Source: Stictocephala bisonia
Lineage: Eukaryota; Arthropoda; Insecta; Hemiptera; Membracidae
DNA length: 64,000 nucleotides
Assembly: GCA_035578905.1 (NCBI GenBank)
Contig: JAQJVL010000327.1
Span: 505,001 to 569,000, forward strand
Reading direction: 5' to 3'
The notes under the pieces are model-generated. The model was given only the letters and a program-made list of their open reading frames with translations, ran no database searches and was not told the DNA's origin. This document shows, piece by piece, positions 51,279 to 62,997 of the stretch. Within the stretch, counting starts at the first letter, position 1, and every line of letters starts with the position of its first letter. Position numbers and translations under genes: made by a program.

Positions 51279-53571
51279 ATACTGAACTTTTTTATTTTTC
51301 TTCTACTTCACCACTATTCATTAAATGTGTATTTGATTTTATTCATGTCATTTGTATTAGATAAACTGAAACTATTTTGCTATGAAAAAGAATAAATAAG
51401 GTAAGTTTTTTTTTAACGTATAATATTTTATTTTGTAACTAGAACCTATTTTAAAGGAATATTTTACTACCGTTCAATAAGTCATTATCTCTGTCTTAAT
51501 TATTTAATTTTCGAAATAAATAATACTTGTGCCAAATATCTCAAAACTAATTCAATTAGTTGCTTTTTATCTTTTATTTTAAGGAATAATTTATTTTATT
51601 TAGACTTAATATTTATTGTGGTAGCTGATGATTCAAGGAATCCTCGGGAACGGAAAGAGTCCCGAGGGCGTGACTCAGCACGGCTTATCTCAAATCCTCC
51701 GAGCACTTGGTTTCCCTTTTTAGTATATCATGTTAACTTTTTTCAATATATTTCAATAAAAAAGTACATATCTAGTGCACAATATTAGTCATTTAATATT
51801 TATAGTAATTTTTAACAAATTTATATATTTGTTATTTATGTAAACATATTACAAGAAATGTTTTTTTTTAAAGGTTATGATCCAAGTATGTTAAAAAAAC
51901 ACACCTTCTATCGATGTGAGTGGTTTGCTAACATAAAGGTTATTTATAAATAAACACTCTTATTAAATAGTGCTAAAATATACTTATTTCAGTCAGTCAT
52001 TATAAAATACTAAATATTACATGATAACATCAAAATAATCATAATGTTTTGATCAAAATTTGAATTTAAATTAATAAATACCTTTTTTGGATTTTTTTCA
52101 ACTATTTATACTAATCAATTAATCCATGTGGACGATAGTTTGATGTTATAGTGAGTACCTATTTATACAGGGGCTTGTGTTATTAAGTTTTGTTTGGTAA
52201 AATATGTGCTTATAAACCTTTCAGCTTTGTTTCGATTTGGTTCTGTAGCCGTTGTGTATAAATATTTAAACAGATTCAAAACTTTAGGAATAAGTGATGA
52301 CAGAAAAATTATTATTATATATATTATTATATTTATACAATATTAAATATATTCTATGACCCAATACATGTCTAATTATCTCTAAACCTTAGGGAAGAGC
52401 GTTATGTTTTAATTAGAGTGAAAGTGTGTAAGTTAGTTAAAAGTGATTATATTTAATATAAATACCGATTACAACCTCAGTAAGATAACAATAGTTTTTA
52501 GGAGATATATATGACAATTTTTAAGAACATTTTGTTTGGTAATTTTTATAATATGTGTTGTTCAAATTTAAATAACGTTTCAATCATTTTTTCGTTTGTT
52601 GCCTTAAATATGAACAGAAATTAAATCAATTATGAAGAATGTTGTAGTTTTTATTTCTTTTTTTATTTTGTATGTTTGTGAAAGTAGGGGTGAAAGGATT
52701 TTAAAGGCACACCACTCATGTCTTAGTTTAGATTGATTTGACTTAATGCATTTAGATGGTCATATTATCCTTCGTTGTTTTTAGTACCAAACAAACAATG
52801 AACGCTGTATATTCTATTGTAAATATATTAAAAATATATCAAACAATTTTATTGGACTGTACTCTAAAGTTCGTGAACATTTGTGTAATAAATGTATTAA
52901 AACATCTATCAATCTTAAAAGATTTTGATTTAAATCGTTCAACAGCTTTCAAAGATATGCATCTGCACTATTTAAATATATATTATTTAAATGTTATTAT
53001 ATAATATCAAAAACAATCAAACAAATAACTATACATAACACTCCTGTACATAAGAAAAAGTTCCTATTTACTTGCAAAGAAGAAGAACTAATAGCCAATT
53101 ATATTGAATTAATGTGACAAAATGATTCATTTATTAAAAACTATATTACAATTCATTTTCTTGATTTTTAGTAAAATAAAATAATCGGATAATAATATGT
53201 TTTGCAAAATAATAAATATACGAAATAACAATATTATAATATTGTTTAAACAAATAAATTACTGTTTGTATTTTAATACTGTATGTTGCTGAATTTGTTG
53301 AGTAAATAGAATCATACATTTTAGAATTATATTTTAAATTTTGTACTAACATTTTTAGTTTTATTTTAATGCTAAGAGTATGAGAGAATACAAGCAAAAG
53401 AATTATTTAACACTTTGCAAAGACTTTAATATCTCATTTATTTGTTTGAATAATTAAACAAATATTTTAGTAGTGTATATGGGTAAGTTTTAAATATATA
53501 TTTTCAACTTAATAGTAAATACCGGTAAGTAAAAAGATGCTAATTTGAAGAAAAATTGGTAGATGAATCAC
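51279..53571. other. AT-rich intergenic DNA with a GC-rich hairpin
   Basis: CCTCGGGA-acggaaagag-TCCCGAGG, a perfect 8-bp stem, lies at about 51643-51668 within the short repeat shared with 41641-41663. An 82-codon frame at 52756-53004 and an 83-codon minus frame at 53146-53397 have no recognisable motif. Confidence 0.45.
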
Positions 53572-55459
53572 TTAAGGGACTCAGTCCGCCCTATAGCGTA
53601 CATGTTAAATTGTCAATTTTGTGGATCAACTTTCTTGAAAACTACTTAAGATAAATCAATGAGAGTTTTACCACTTATTTTATGCAATGTTTATTACACT
53701 TTAACACAAGGACTTAACAAATTTTATTTGTTAATGAAATATAATTTTTTTCTTAAATGTTTTTTATTATTATTTTACATATAAATATATCTATAAAAAG
53801 TATTTTTTAAGTTATTTATAAAACAACCATGTTAAAGTGTGCCTCTAATGATATATTACATGTAGTGAAGATTGATATTTCAAATAGGTTGTGAAAAAGC
53901 TGGTCCACAAAAAAAACACACATTTTCGGAAAATGGCATTTAAAGTTAGCCTAGTAAATAAAAAAACTCTTGATACTTACTAATTTCTTTTAAAATATCC
54001 CATAACATAGATTGTCTTGGTATTCTTCTTGATCCTCAAGCTTCCTCTAAGGCTGCCTTTTTCTTAAATTCCACAGAAGAACGAATAGAATTTCGTAGTA
54101 TTTCTGTGTCCAGAACTTGCATTGCTTTTACAGTGTTTTTCCAACAGTTATGCCCAATTTCTGCAGAACCATACACTGTAATTTGTCCAATATTACATCT
54201 AGAACATGTCTCATAGACAACAAAAAAAGTTTATCTCTACGAAGCCGGTTTTTGGGAGGCGAGACCAAATTACACTGTTAACACCCTCGTTTCGGGTTTG
54301 AGTTTTTTTGTGTATACTCATTTTGAGAAGATATGTATCAGACAAAATTCTGGAAACTGGCCTAATTAACTCCATAATAACTGGAATAATATTATTGTTA
54401 TGCTTATATGGCTGTCCAGTTATTTGTGATTCTTTAAATTTCCACCTCTTCAAAACTGCCTCTTCAAATGCATCTTTCATTGTTTTGAAACATACATCCT
54501 TAATGCGGAGCCTAAAACCTCATTATACTGAACAAATTTTAGTGGAGGTTGAGGCAAGTTCATTGTTCCGTAAAAGGTTTTTGCTGCTTCGCAGCCTTTA
54601 CCAATGGCTCGAAAACCGTAAACTGGATGTAAATTGATTTGAAATAAACAATTAGGTTTACTGTAATTATAAAACGGGTTAAATAGCTTCTGCAAAATAT
54701 TTCCATTTCTGAGGGTAAACCAACATTAATAACAATTCGCATTTCAACAGCACCGGACAAATATTTTGACCAAACCAAGCATTGTAACAGTGCATTATTC
54801 AATAAGGTTACATCAATTAGGATATTTTCATTATCCTGTTAATCATATTGTTTATATGTTTCATTTATGTCGCATAACTTTTTCTTTTAAGCACTGTCTG
54901 TGGTCTTAGAAGTACTAACTGGTTCATAATCTAGGCTAGTAGTAATAATGGGCCTAGGAGTTGACTGATCAGAAACTGGAGTATTACCTTTAGGTTTTCA
55001 AGCATTTGCAGGTTTTTCGAAAACAGTCCTAAGCTTTTTAGGTCCTCTTCTATTCATTATGATGTTATAAACACTAAAAAAGCACGAAATATTTAAATCC
55101 AAACTTAACAATTACATAAACAAACAAACCACTTTCACTAATTGCACGTGAGTAAACATAAACAAATCATCGTCAGTATAGCACTCGTACAGACAGGTTA
55201 GCCAACGGACAAAACAAAATCATCACCTTAGAATAAAAGTTGAGCACTACAACGAATGAAACTTCTCTGCTAAGCTAAATGTTGTTTTTATGTCAACTTG
55301 GTTACCATGGCTATCTAAAAATTGTTTGGAATAAATATTTTGATAGTGCAAAAACTGTTTAAAATATAATGTGTTATTTATCAAACTATTCATCATAAAA
55401 TGCTCGCAATAATCGTAAAAATATGTAAATTTTCGTTTTTCACTGACTGGGTCCCTTAA
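53572..55459 (-). mobile_element. TTAA-flanked DNA transposon, Kolobok/Mutator-like, internally deleted
   Basis: The ends are inverted: TTAAGGGACTCAGTC at 53572-53586 and GACTGGGTCCCTTAA at 55445-55459, giving TIRs that start GGGAC next to TTAA on both sides. TTAA target duplications are characteristic of Kolobok and piggyBac elements. The interior encodes, on the minus strand, a decayed Mutator-like-domain transposase, which fits Kolobok better. Total length is about 1.9 kb, shorter than a full element because the catalytic core is missing. Confidence 0.75.
53946..55057 (-). pseudogene. Kolobok/Mutator-like transposase relic, catalytic core deleted
   Basis: A start at 55057 gives MNRRGPKKLRTVFEKP before the first stop. 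Homologous pieces then follow in several frames: ILIDVTLLNNALL; PVYGFRAIGKGCEAAKTFYG with TMNLPQPPLKFVQYN (about 54650-54500); MKDAFEEAV (about 54480). The sequence then jumps to the C-terminal part: KFKESQITGQPYKH, IRPVSRILSDTYLL, KKTQTRNEGVNSVIWSRLPK (about 54430-54240) and NTVKAMQVLDTE with SIRSSVEFKKKAALEEA (about 54145-54045). In full-length relatives the residues between the EEAV and KFKESQ segments include the acidic catalytic motifs, so roughly 250 residues are missing. Several stops and frameshifts add to this. It cannot be functional. Confidence 0.8.
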
Positions 55460-55784
55460 CCATCATTTTTAGAATTGATATTTTACATTTGAATTATAAA
55501 GTAATATAGATGGGTATCAATAATTATATTCTATTCGATTTAAGAAGAATACATATACATTGAACTAACATTACTGAATAATTATTACCTTAGTATCGTT
55601 ATTATTTTTATTTATTTTTTTGCTTATAAATTCAAAATAAAATGTGTTTTTCATAATCTCAGTAATAAATTTATGTAAACTAATAAGTAAACTGGAGTAA
55701 CTTATATAGGAAAATTTTAATAAACACCCTTTATAAATTCTATTTTCGAGTAAAAAGAAGAATATTCAGAAATATTTCCGATAA

Positions 55785-55900
55785 AGGGGCGGAAAGAGTT
55801 GCTGCTCAATGATGTCTGTTTCCTTCCCTGACATTTACGGTATTTCAGGAAAATGGAAATACGTCAGATTTGTGTCTGCATTCTCAAAGACCCACGCACT
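55785..55900 (-). repeat. Dispersed repeat family Y, copy 2 (inverted relative to 43.6 kb)
   Basis: The reverse complement carries GCAGACACAAATCTGACGTATTTCC, TTTTCCT and AATGTCAGGGAAGGAAACAGACATCATTGAG, matching 43585-43710. Confidence 0.7.
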
Positions 55901-57419
55901 TTGGAGAAGAAACTCACCTGAAATAGACGTCTTTTAACGTCCATATATTTATGTAAAATTATAAAATTAACCTGCATAGCAATATATTTAATTTATTATC
56001 TACCTGAAAAGCAGGTAAAAATTAATTTTTAATTGTTTCAACCAAATAAAAAAACATGCTATTAGTATGTTCATGCCATAATACAGAATGAATCAGCCTT
56101 ATTATGTTTATTGGAATTAAAAAAAAAAAAAAAAATGATTAATAAATGCGAGGAATTTTAATCTGCCACTTAATACTTTTCTAGGCATGATGTTATTCAA
56201 AGTTCATAAAACTAAATGTCAACAATAATTTAAAAATAATAACATACTAAGTTTATCGTTTAAGCTTTTTTATCATATCTTTTTTAGTCATCTTTTATTC
56301 ATTAATCTTAGTTCTATGTAGCACAACGTCGTTGAAGTTAATTGTAAAAAGGAGTGATCCAATCTTGACTCATTTGAAACTCCATTGTTTTAAGCCAACA
56401 GCACAAAGTATAATTGTCATGATATTCACAATTATGGGTGAGTTTGTTAAGTATGGGCTTAAAAAAAATGGCACCTCGACAATGTTTGAAAAAATACCTT
56501 TCTCTCCGTACTTTTTTATTTTTAAAAAGGTATTATACCTGAAGTTACCTAAGTAGTATACTTAAGTAATTGATCATGCTCTTTTATTTTATTGAACATA
56601 TGTATGGTGTATAGTTTTTTGTATTTACCTAAGCACTGAGCATTTAGTAAACATATATTTTTTAGCAAGTAAATAATTTCTTAAACTGTAACATTTATCG
56701 TTCTTTGTTATATATGGATCTATTTTATACCTTTTACACTTAGAAGTATTTATTTGTGATCATAAGTAGTGTTTCATGTTCATTACACATAATTGTTACG
56801 TAATTTATGTATTTTTGTATTTGCTATATAATTAATCATATACAATCAATATAAGTTAACAAGTATTCCATAAATAAATACGTAACTATAAACACAAGAA
56901 GGATTAAAACATTTTTAACAGTTGCGTACAAACATACCTAAATTTGAGTTTTCTATATTCAAAGACAATCTCTTAACAACCTAACATATGTTTATCAATA
57001 TATCCAACTTACGAAAGATAAATAATGCCAATATCTACGTGTACATTGTTCTGTGTTGTTTCCAGACATATTGCTGACTGTGGCACTAAACATAGGGCTT
57101 GGGTGATTGTACCTGTCCTATTAAGAAGGGTTTATGAGTCCTTGGCAGTCAGCTGGCACGCCATGACTCTACGTCATTGTTGGCTTCGAATCATTACAAA
57201 ACTCTTGGGTCAAGTTTTTGTTAAAAAAATAGTGAGTGATTTTTTCCTGTATTATAACGATTATCAAGAATGCCCTCATTGTTACGTATATAACAACATT
57301 TATGGTGTACTAAACTCTTTTATAATTTTCAGAAGTATGAAGCATGATATTTTCCTTAACAAATACCTTTATAAGATATTAATAGAATATAGTTGACTGA
57401 TAAAACTGTTAGTTTTAAA
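55901..57419. other. AT-rich intergenic DNA with an unassigned 123-codon frame
   Basis: A plus-strand frame at 57025-57396 (123 codons, several His and Cys, no recognisable domain) is the longest non-repeat frame here that is not from a transposon. No family resemblance was found and it is not called as a gene. A 74-codon frame at 56332-56556 also lacks support. Confidence 0.4.
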
Positions 57420-57575
57420 GGACCTAACATAACCAACCCTAACATAACCTAACCAAACGTAACATAACCTAACCTAACCAAACGGAACATAACTTAACCT
57501 AACATAACGTAGCCTAACGTAACATAACCTAACCTAACCTAACCAAACGTAACCTAACCCAACCTAACCTAACCA
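57420..57575. repeat. Degenerate interstitial telomere-like (CCTAA)n tract
   Basis: About 155 bp of CCTAA/TTAGG variants (AACCTAACCTAACC mixed with AACATAACCTAACC, AACCAAACGTAACC and others). TTAGG is the usual insect telomere repeat. The tract is degenerate and internal. It may be an ancient interstitial telomeric sequence or expansion of a transposon end. Confidence 0.9.
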
Positions 57576-57634
57576 AAGTAGTAGTAATGAATTAATGGAA
57601 ACATTCCGATATTTGTATAATTAATATTAAGATT

Positions 57635-57670
57635 TACCTTAGTAAATATATGACAATATTTACTAAGGTA
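57635..57670. repeat. Perfect hairpin, 14-bp arms
   Basis: TACCTTAGTAAATA-tatgacaa-TATTTACTAAGGTA, immediately right of the telomere-like tract. The stem is perfect with an 8-nt loop. Function unknown. Confidence 0.9.
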
Positions 57671-57689
57671 CGTAAACTATGAGAGAGTA

Positions 57690-57770
57690 GGAGGGGTGCT
57701 ACCCCTGCACGTAAATGAGTGAGCAGTTAGATCAATACCACTATACATGTATGATGGGTGGATGGTTCGT
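57690..57770. repeat. Trace of the 36-bp minisatellite
   Basis: CTACCCCTGCACGTAAATGAGTGAGC, then CAATACCACTATACATGTATGATGGGTGGATGG: one or two decayed units of the family found at 1.85, 24.2, 27.5 and 37.1 kb. Confidence 0.65.
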
Positions 57771-60700
57771 TATGATTACTTATGTTTGAAAAAATATGAA
57801 CATGTTTGAATATCTTACAAATATTGTAAGGCTAATATGTAACCTGATTAAAAAAAATATTAGTTACCCTTACAGTTTATGTCACCTTAGAATGGCAACG
57901 ATATAAGATGCAATTTTCCAGTTGGTTTTTGTACAGTGTCTTAGGGGAGTAATTTCCTCCTTAACGACTCCCAAGACATTAAAGTTTATGACCTCCGGCC
58001 ACAAGAGGCCAAAGGTCTGTAGCTGCTAATCTAAATGAAACAGGACCTCTTTGGGGCCTAATTTGGAATTTAACTCCATTTCACTACAATCTACTCTTAC
58101 TTGTGTTTAACCTACAATTTTAAGAACCCCTAAAAATTGCATTAGACTCCAATCAGGAACATGTATTGCATAATTAGGCTAGTTTATCATTTAAAATTCT
58201 TCAATATAATTTAACAGCTATAATTGACAAAATTAAAAGTAAGATTTTAAAAATTAAGATCTTTAACGTTTAATTTTTGATAATTTACATATAGGTTTAT
58301 GAATGAATGTAGTTTGACATACTATTCAGGTAGTTGACAAGTTTTAAAATTATTCTCATTTGCAAACAACTAAATTTATATTGCATGATACAGCTTACAG
58401 TTTAGGTGGTGTAAACAGTTACATAATTGCATTAGGTTTATAAGTATTCAAATTCATTTCATATTTAATATATATTGATTATGTGCTTTTGGAAAATAAG
58501 TAACAAAAATAATTAAACCAGAATTACCTTTTACTCATGGATAATAGTATACATTAAAAGATCATAAAATAAATTTAAAAAAGGAATTTCTAATTTTATT
58601 ATATATAAATATATATATGTCTTAGTTAATTGATGTAAAATTAAAATAAAATACATAATGAAGTTCGGGGGAAATTTATTGTGTATTTATTTAATAGGCC
58701 ATTACAAACTGTCATTAATTATTATGTCTTAGTGTAGTAGAAGATTAATACATGTTTAGTTTAAAAAAGTTTATTTTATAATAAATAGATAAATAATATT
58801 GCTGAGCTTATATGTTTGATAATTTTTTATTTATAAATTTTTTTTAGTTTGTAAAAAGTTGTATAGCTGAGGCGTGTACATACACAGTACCAAATTACAA
58901 TGGAGAGCACGGCAGCTGCTGTGTTTTGTTTCTATTAGGAAGGTTACGGACTTGTTTATTTGTTGCGAGCAGCGTAACCTTTGTTTGGTAGGATTAAACC
59001 CGTATTACAGTCAGGTGTGTGAACTGTTTAAAAAGAGACAAAAAACATATTGATTTAAATAGGTTAGGAATTAAATATTTTACTGTGAACTAAATATTAA
59101 ACATTTTAATATTTTACTATATTGATAAATGTTTAACTATATATTTATTTAAATATATTGGATTTTAAAAAGCATATTTATTTATAATATTGTACTGCTA
59201 CAAAATAAGTCCAAAAATATGTATATATATATTATTAAAATTAGTGCTCGTTTTAATTTCTATATATACAATTATATATATTTTTAAAATTTAATTATTT
59301 GTAATAAGTTTAAAAAAATCAATATTTTTCCTATATTTTAAATTTAACAATCATCATGTAATAATTAACTAAACAATATTAAATTTAATTATTTGGAATT
59401 GTATTGTTCCATTTGTACATTAAATGTGAGGATTACACAAGTAATAAATGTAGTGAGTTTAAAACACTATACATTTTCGTACAATACAACAATGTCCTAT
59501 ACAATATACAATATTCAGGTACCTTAGATATTACAAATACTTTGTACATGTACAGCTTAATTATCATCTATGGTGGAATATCACTGTTGGCCTCTTAACT
59601 TTGCTTACACCTTTTCCAATAAAACATTCATTACCTTAAATTTAAACTGAAGTAATTGCTAATATAGATGAATAAATATGTACATAGTTCTAATTTATAT
59701 ATAACTGCCACTGAGTTCTTCATTTCAGCCATAAGAAAGTGACCTCTGTTTAGTTTTTCTCTGTGGTTTAACACACAAAATGGCTGCAGAAGTACTTTGT
59801 AAACTACAAAGACGTACTCTATATTTCGTTATAAAATGGTCCATAGTCGTAAAACAATGTGAATTGGATATCTAAAATGTATCAGAATATGTTATCTTTC
59901 ATCCGAATGCTAAGAACTAGAGCAAACGATTTATCATTTAACCAATGATGACAATGGCTATTCATCGCACCATTTTTGGAACCTACGAGTATTTTATATA
60001 ATTTATTTAAAAATATTGGTATGTTTTTATAATTTATATGTTCAACTGCTGACAAATTGTTAGTTAAAAACTAAAATTAAACATATTTGTTTTAGGCCTA
60101 AAATGAAAATAAATTAGCTAAAAAAAAATCACCAAACCACTTGTGGATTACGACATCGGTAAATTAAAGTGGTAAATTAAAGTGATAATCAAACGAAAGC
60201 AAACATCATCGACTGCCACTTGCTAATTAATAATTAAAACTCACATGTAGATTTTTAACTGAAATAAATAAACAAAATTCGCTTTGATGTCGTCTATCTG
60301 CCAACATGGATTCCCGACTGCTAAAAGTAATTGATTAGTGGTTCAATCTGGTAAAAAAGTTACATTGATGTTTGCCACATACCATAATGAGTCGTAAAAC
60401 TAATAATTGTTACATAATTAATATATGATTTACAATTACTTGTATTCCTAAAACTAGGACTCATATTAATGTTGTTTTTATATTAACATGTATACATATC
60501 AGGAGTAATAATATAACATCGTATGAAATTAGGTTTTATTTTCAAACCAGAATATATTTTAATGTAACAATAGTTCAATTATATTTACCACAGTATTTTA
60601 GTTGTTAACAATAATAATACATCAATTATGAAAATAAAGTGTTGGCCAACAAGTGATAAACAGTGGAAATGGAATGTAAGACTTTTTTTAAGTTTCAAAG

Positions 60701-61104
60701 TGAAATAACAAACTATCGTATTTTGTAATTTGGGATGACGTCCATTTGAACAGCCCCAAACACTGTACTCAAATATTTAGCTATATACATAAAACACATT
60801 TTTTTGAACAACTACACACAATCAGAATTAATGATGAAGTGCTTTTCATATTTATATATTTTTTACTTATATTGTTAAAATCTTTTGTTTGTGACTTTAT
60901 GTATGTAAAGAAACACTGTCCACAATATTTATTTATTTCAATATAAGCACAATATGCACAAATATACTACAATACAAGTACAAAATGCACAACTATTATG
61001 GTGATCGATGTCAGTGAACTACGCTCATATTCCTCAGACCAGAGGGATTCTCAAAAGAATATTTGTAATGTTTAAGAGCTTTTGATGTCATCATTGTCAT
61101 ACAG
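57771..61104. other. AT-rich intergenic DNA with small hairpins
   Basis: Small inverted repeats occur: GACCTccGGCC-acaaga-GGCCaaAGGTC at about 57990-58016, and AAGGTTACG paired with CGTAACCTT near 58940-58982. Frames at 59404-59598 and 60746-60946 (64-66 codons) have no recognisable motif. Nothing else could be supported. Confidence 0.45.
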
Positions 61105-62060
61105 GGTTTTCGTAATAAACCCCTTAAGATTTCGGAGTATGGTTACGTACATGAAAACTAGTAAAAATATCCCCATAAACATATGCCCTAAAACGCTTAT
61201 AGTTTTCCGTCTGTCTCTCTTATGTTGTTTTTACGTAATTTATCATAATAAGCCCTCAAGACATTATCTTCAAGCATAGTAAAAGTGAACTATAAGACCT
61301 AACTTGGTATAGATAGAGCACCAAGTACATATATTGTGCCATTTAAAAATGACGGCTTCTTTTATTTTTAAAGCTAATATCTTAAACATTTTAAATTTTG
61401 CTAAAATATCTAGGATACACAAACAATTGAAAATATTCTTTGCTAAAATATGTTACAAAGATTGTTAAGTTTTTATCAAAAACAACTGACAACTTGAAAT
61501 CTGTGTAGTACAATACTTGCTAATATTGTGGCAATTTTATCCAATTAGCATAAACTATATTATAAATCATACGGCATCAATTATTAATGATGCGATCTAA
61601 TAAGCTTTTAACTATATTTTAGGAAATTAAATTTTACAGTAGTTGTGTATCTTGATCTTGATTCTTGATTCTTGAATGATGCGATCTAATAAGCTTTTAA
61701 CTATATTTTAAGAAATTAAATTTTACAGTAGTTGTGTATCTTGTAGGTTTTCTGAAAAATTTATATTTTTTAAAAGATATTAGGCTTTGAAATCTAAAAA
61801 TATCCGCCAATATTAAATTGTACAAAGTAGAATCTTGATACTCTACACTAAATTAGGTATTTTTATCTATTATACCTGTAATAGGTTTGAAAATAATATC
61901 TTGAAGAGTTTTTAAGATTTGATAAATTATGTAAAAAAGATAATCAGATAGACAGACGGGAACCTAAGCGTTTTAGTACATTTGTTTAGGAAGTGTTTCT
62001 TAGTCTTTTAGTATATGTAACAATATCCCGAATTCTTAAGAGGTAATCTGTACTTGTAAT
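61105..62060. mobile_element. Putative foldback element with ~170-bp diverged inverted ends
   Basis: 61110-61275 aligns with the reverse complement of 61885-62070 through CCCCTTAA, GTTACnTA, CTAAAACGCTTA, CCGTCTGTC, TTTTTACnTAATTTATCA and CTTnAAGANATTAT. Identity is moderate with small indels. The interior has no transposase and includes a direct duplication. The class is unknown. Confidence 0.6.
61586..61743. repeat. 69-bp direct duplication, 89-bp spacing
   Basis: AATGATGCGATCTAATAAGC... to GTGTATCTTG occurs at 61586-61654 and 61675-61743 with one mismatch. The spacer is built of GATTCTTGATTCTTG repeats. A recent local duplication inside the putative foldback element. Confidence 0.92.
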
Positions 62061-62879
62061 TTAAGGGGTAATCTGTATATCAGTTTTGGGCGTGACGGAT
62101 TATTAAATAACCAAATCATATGTTAACATTGTAACCACATTGGACAAAGAAGCCGGTGTGTAAGGAGGCTAGGACTCGACTTACTTGCAGAAGGAATAGT
62201 GGAAGACAAAACAATGTGTTGGTGTGACCAATGGGGTGAATTTATTTCATCACACCTCCTGACGTCATATCGAGCAGTACAAAGTAACTATTTTATCCCA
62301 AAGTGGTTCAGCTAATCAGTTTTATTACAAGTAATAGTTTGTTTATAGACAAATCATCTAATAAATGTATCTCAAAGTTATCATGGACTTGCTCAAAGCT
62401 ATGAAAAATCAACATGAAGTTTGAATCGTCATTTATCTATTACGTATTCCCTTTACATCGACAAGCACTTCTACAATGTTGTGTTACTGTTTAGTGATAT
62501 TGATAGAGTTAATTTATAACTTGTTAATGAGTGATAATGGAAGCTGGATCACTTTATCAATTACGTTGATTGATTTACAGTTTACCTGTTAAGTTAATTA
62601 CGCTTTTTAATTTCCTCTAATGGACGAGTTGTTGCAATCAATCATTGCACGTACTAAACCACAATCAATTTTGAAACTGAAAATAATACAAAAATACATT
62701 AATTTATATTATTTGTCAATAACCATACTTTAACTTTACGAAAACTTGGTACTACTAAGAAGTTGTATTCCACAAACATTTTAAATTCATTTTAACGATA
62801 ATGAGGCATGATTAAAAGGTCAATGCTTCATTACCTTTAAATATTATTGTTATATACGTACCAGATCATATGGTTAAAA
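62061..62879. other. AT-rich intergenic DNA, nothing recognised
   Basis: No feature could be supported. Confidence 0.45.
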
Positions 62880-62997
62880 TCAGGCATGTGTACTAATCTA
62901 ATCCACCCAATTAGGTACCGACCGTCAGCTCACTTAGGGATTCAAACTTTGGACCTTGAACACTGAAAGTCGATGTCTCAGCCACTGAGCTGGCACT
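62880..62997 (-). mobile_element. tRNA-derived SINE head (or tRNA-like relic)
   Basis: The minus strand from 62996 reads GTGCCAGCTCAGTGGCTGAG, resembling a Pol III A box, then AAAGTTTGAATCCC about 30 nt later, resembling a B box. The spacing is tRNA-like but the acceptor and anticodon stems do not form, so it is not a tRNA gene. A tail such as CGGTCGGTACC follows. It is unrelated to family S. The 3' end was not determined. Confidence 0.6.

Noticed and set aside
46351..51395. Many 60-157-codon frames with Ser-Thr-Gln-Leu or Asn-Ser-Gln-Val-Leu repeats
   Set aside because: By-products of the 15-bp array; all frames are interchangeable and shift at every 19-bp variant.
57025..57396. 123-codon plus-strand frame rich in His and Cys
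   Set aside because: The length is plausible by chance in 64 kb; spacing of Cys/His does not fit a zinc-finger pattern and no homology was recognised.
62910..62996. tRNA gene on the minus strand
   Set aside because: A/B-box-like motifs are present but acceptor and anticodon stems do not pair; better as a SINE relic.
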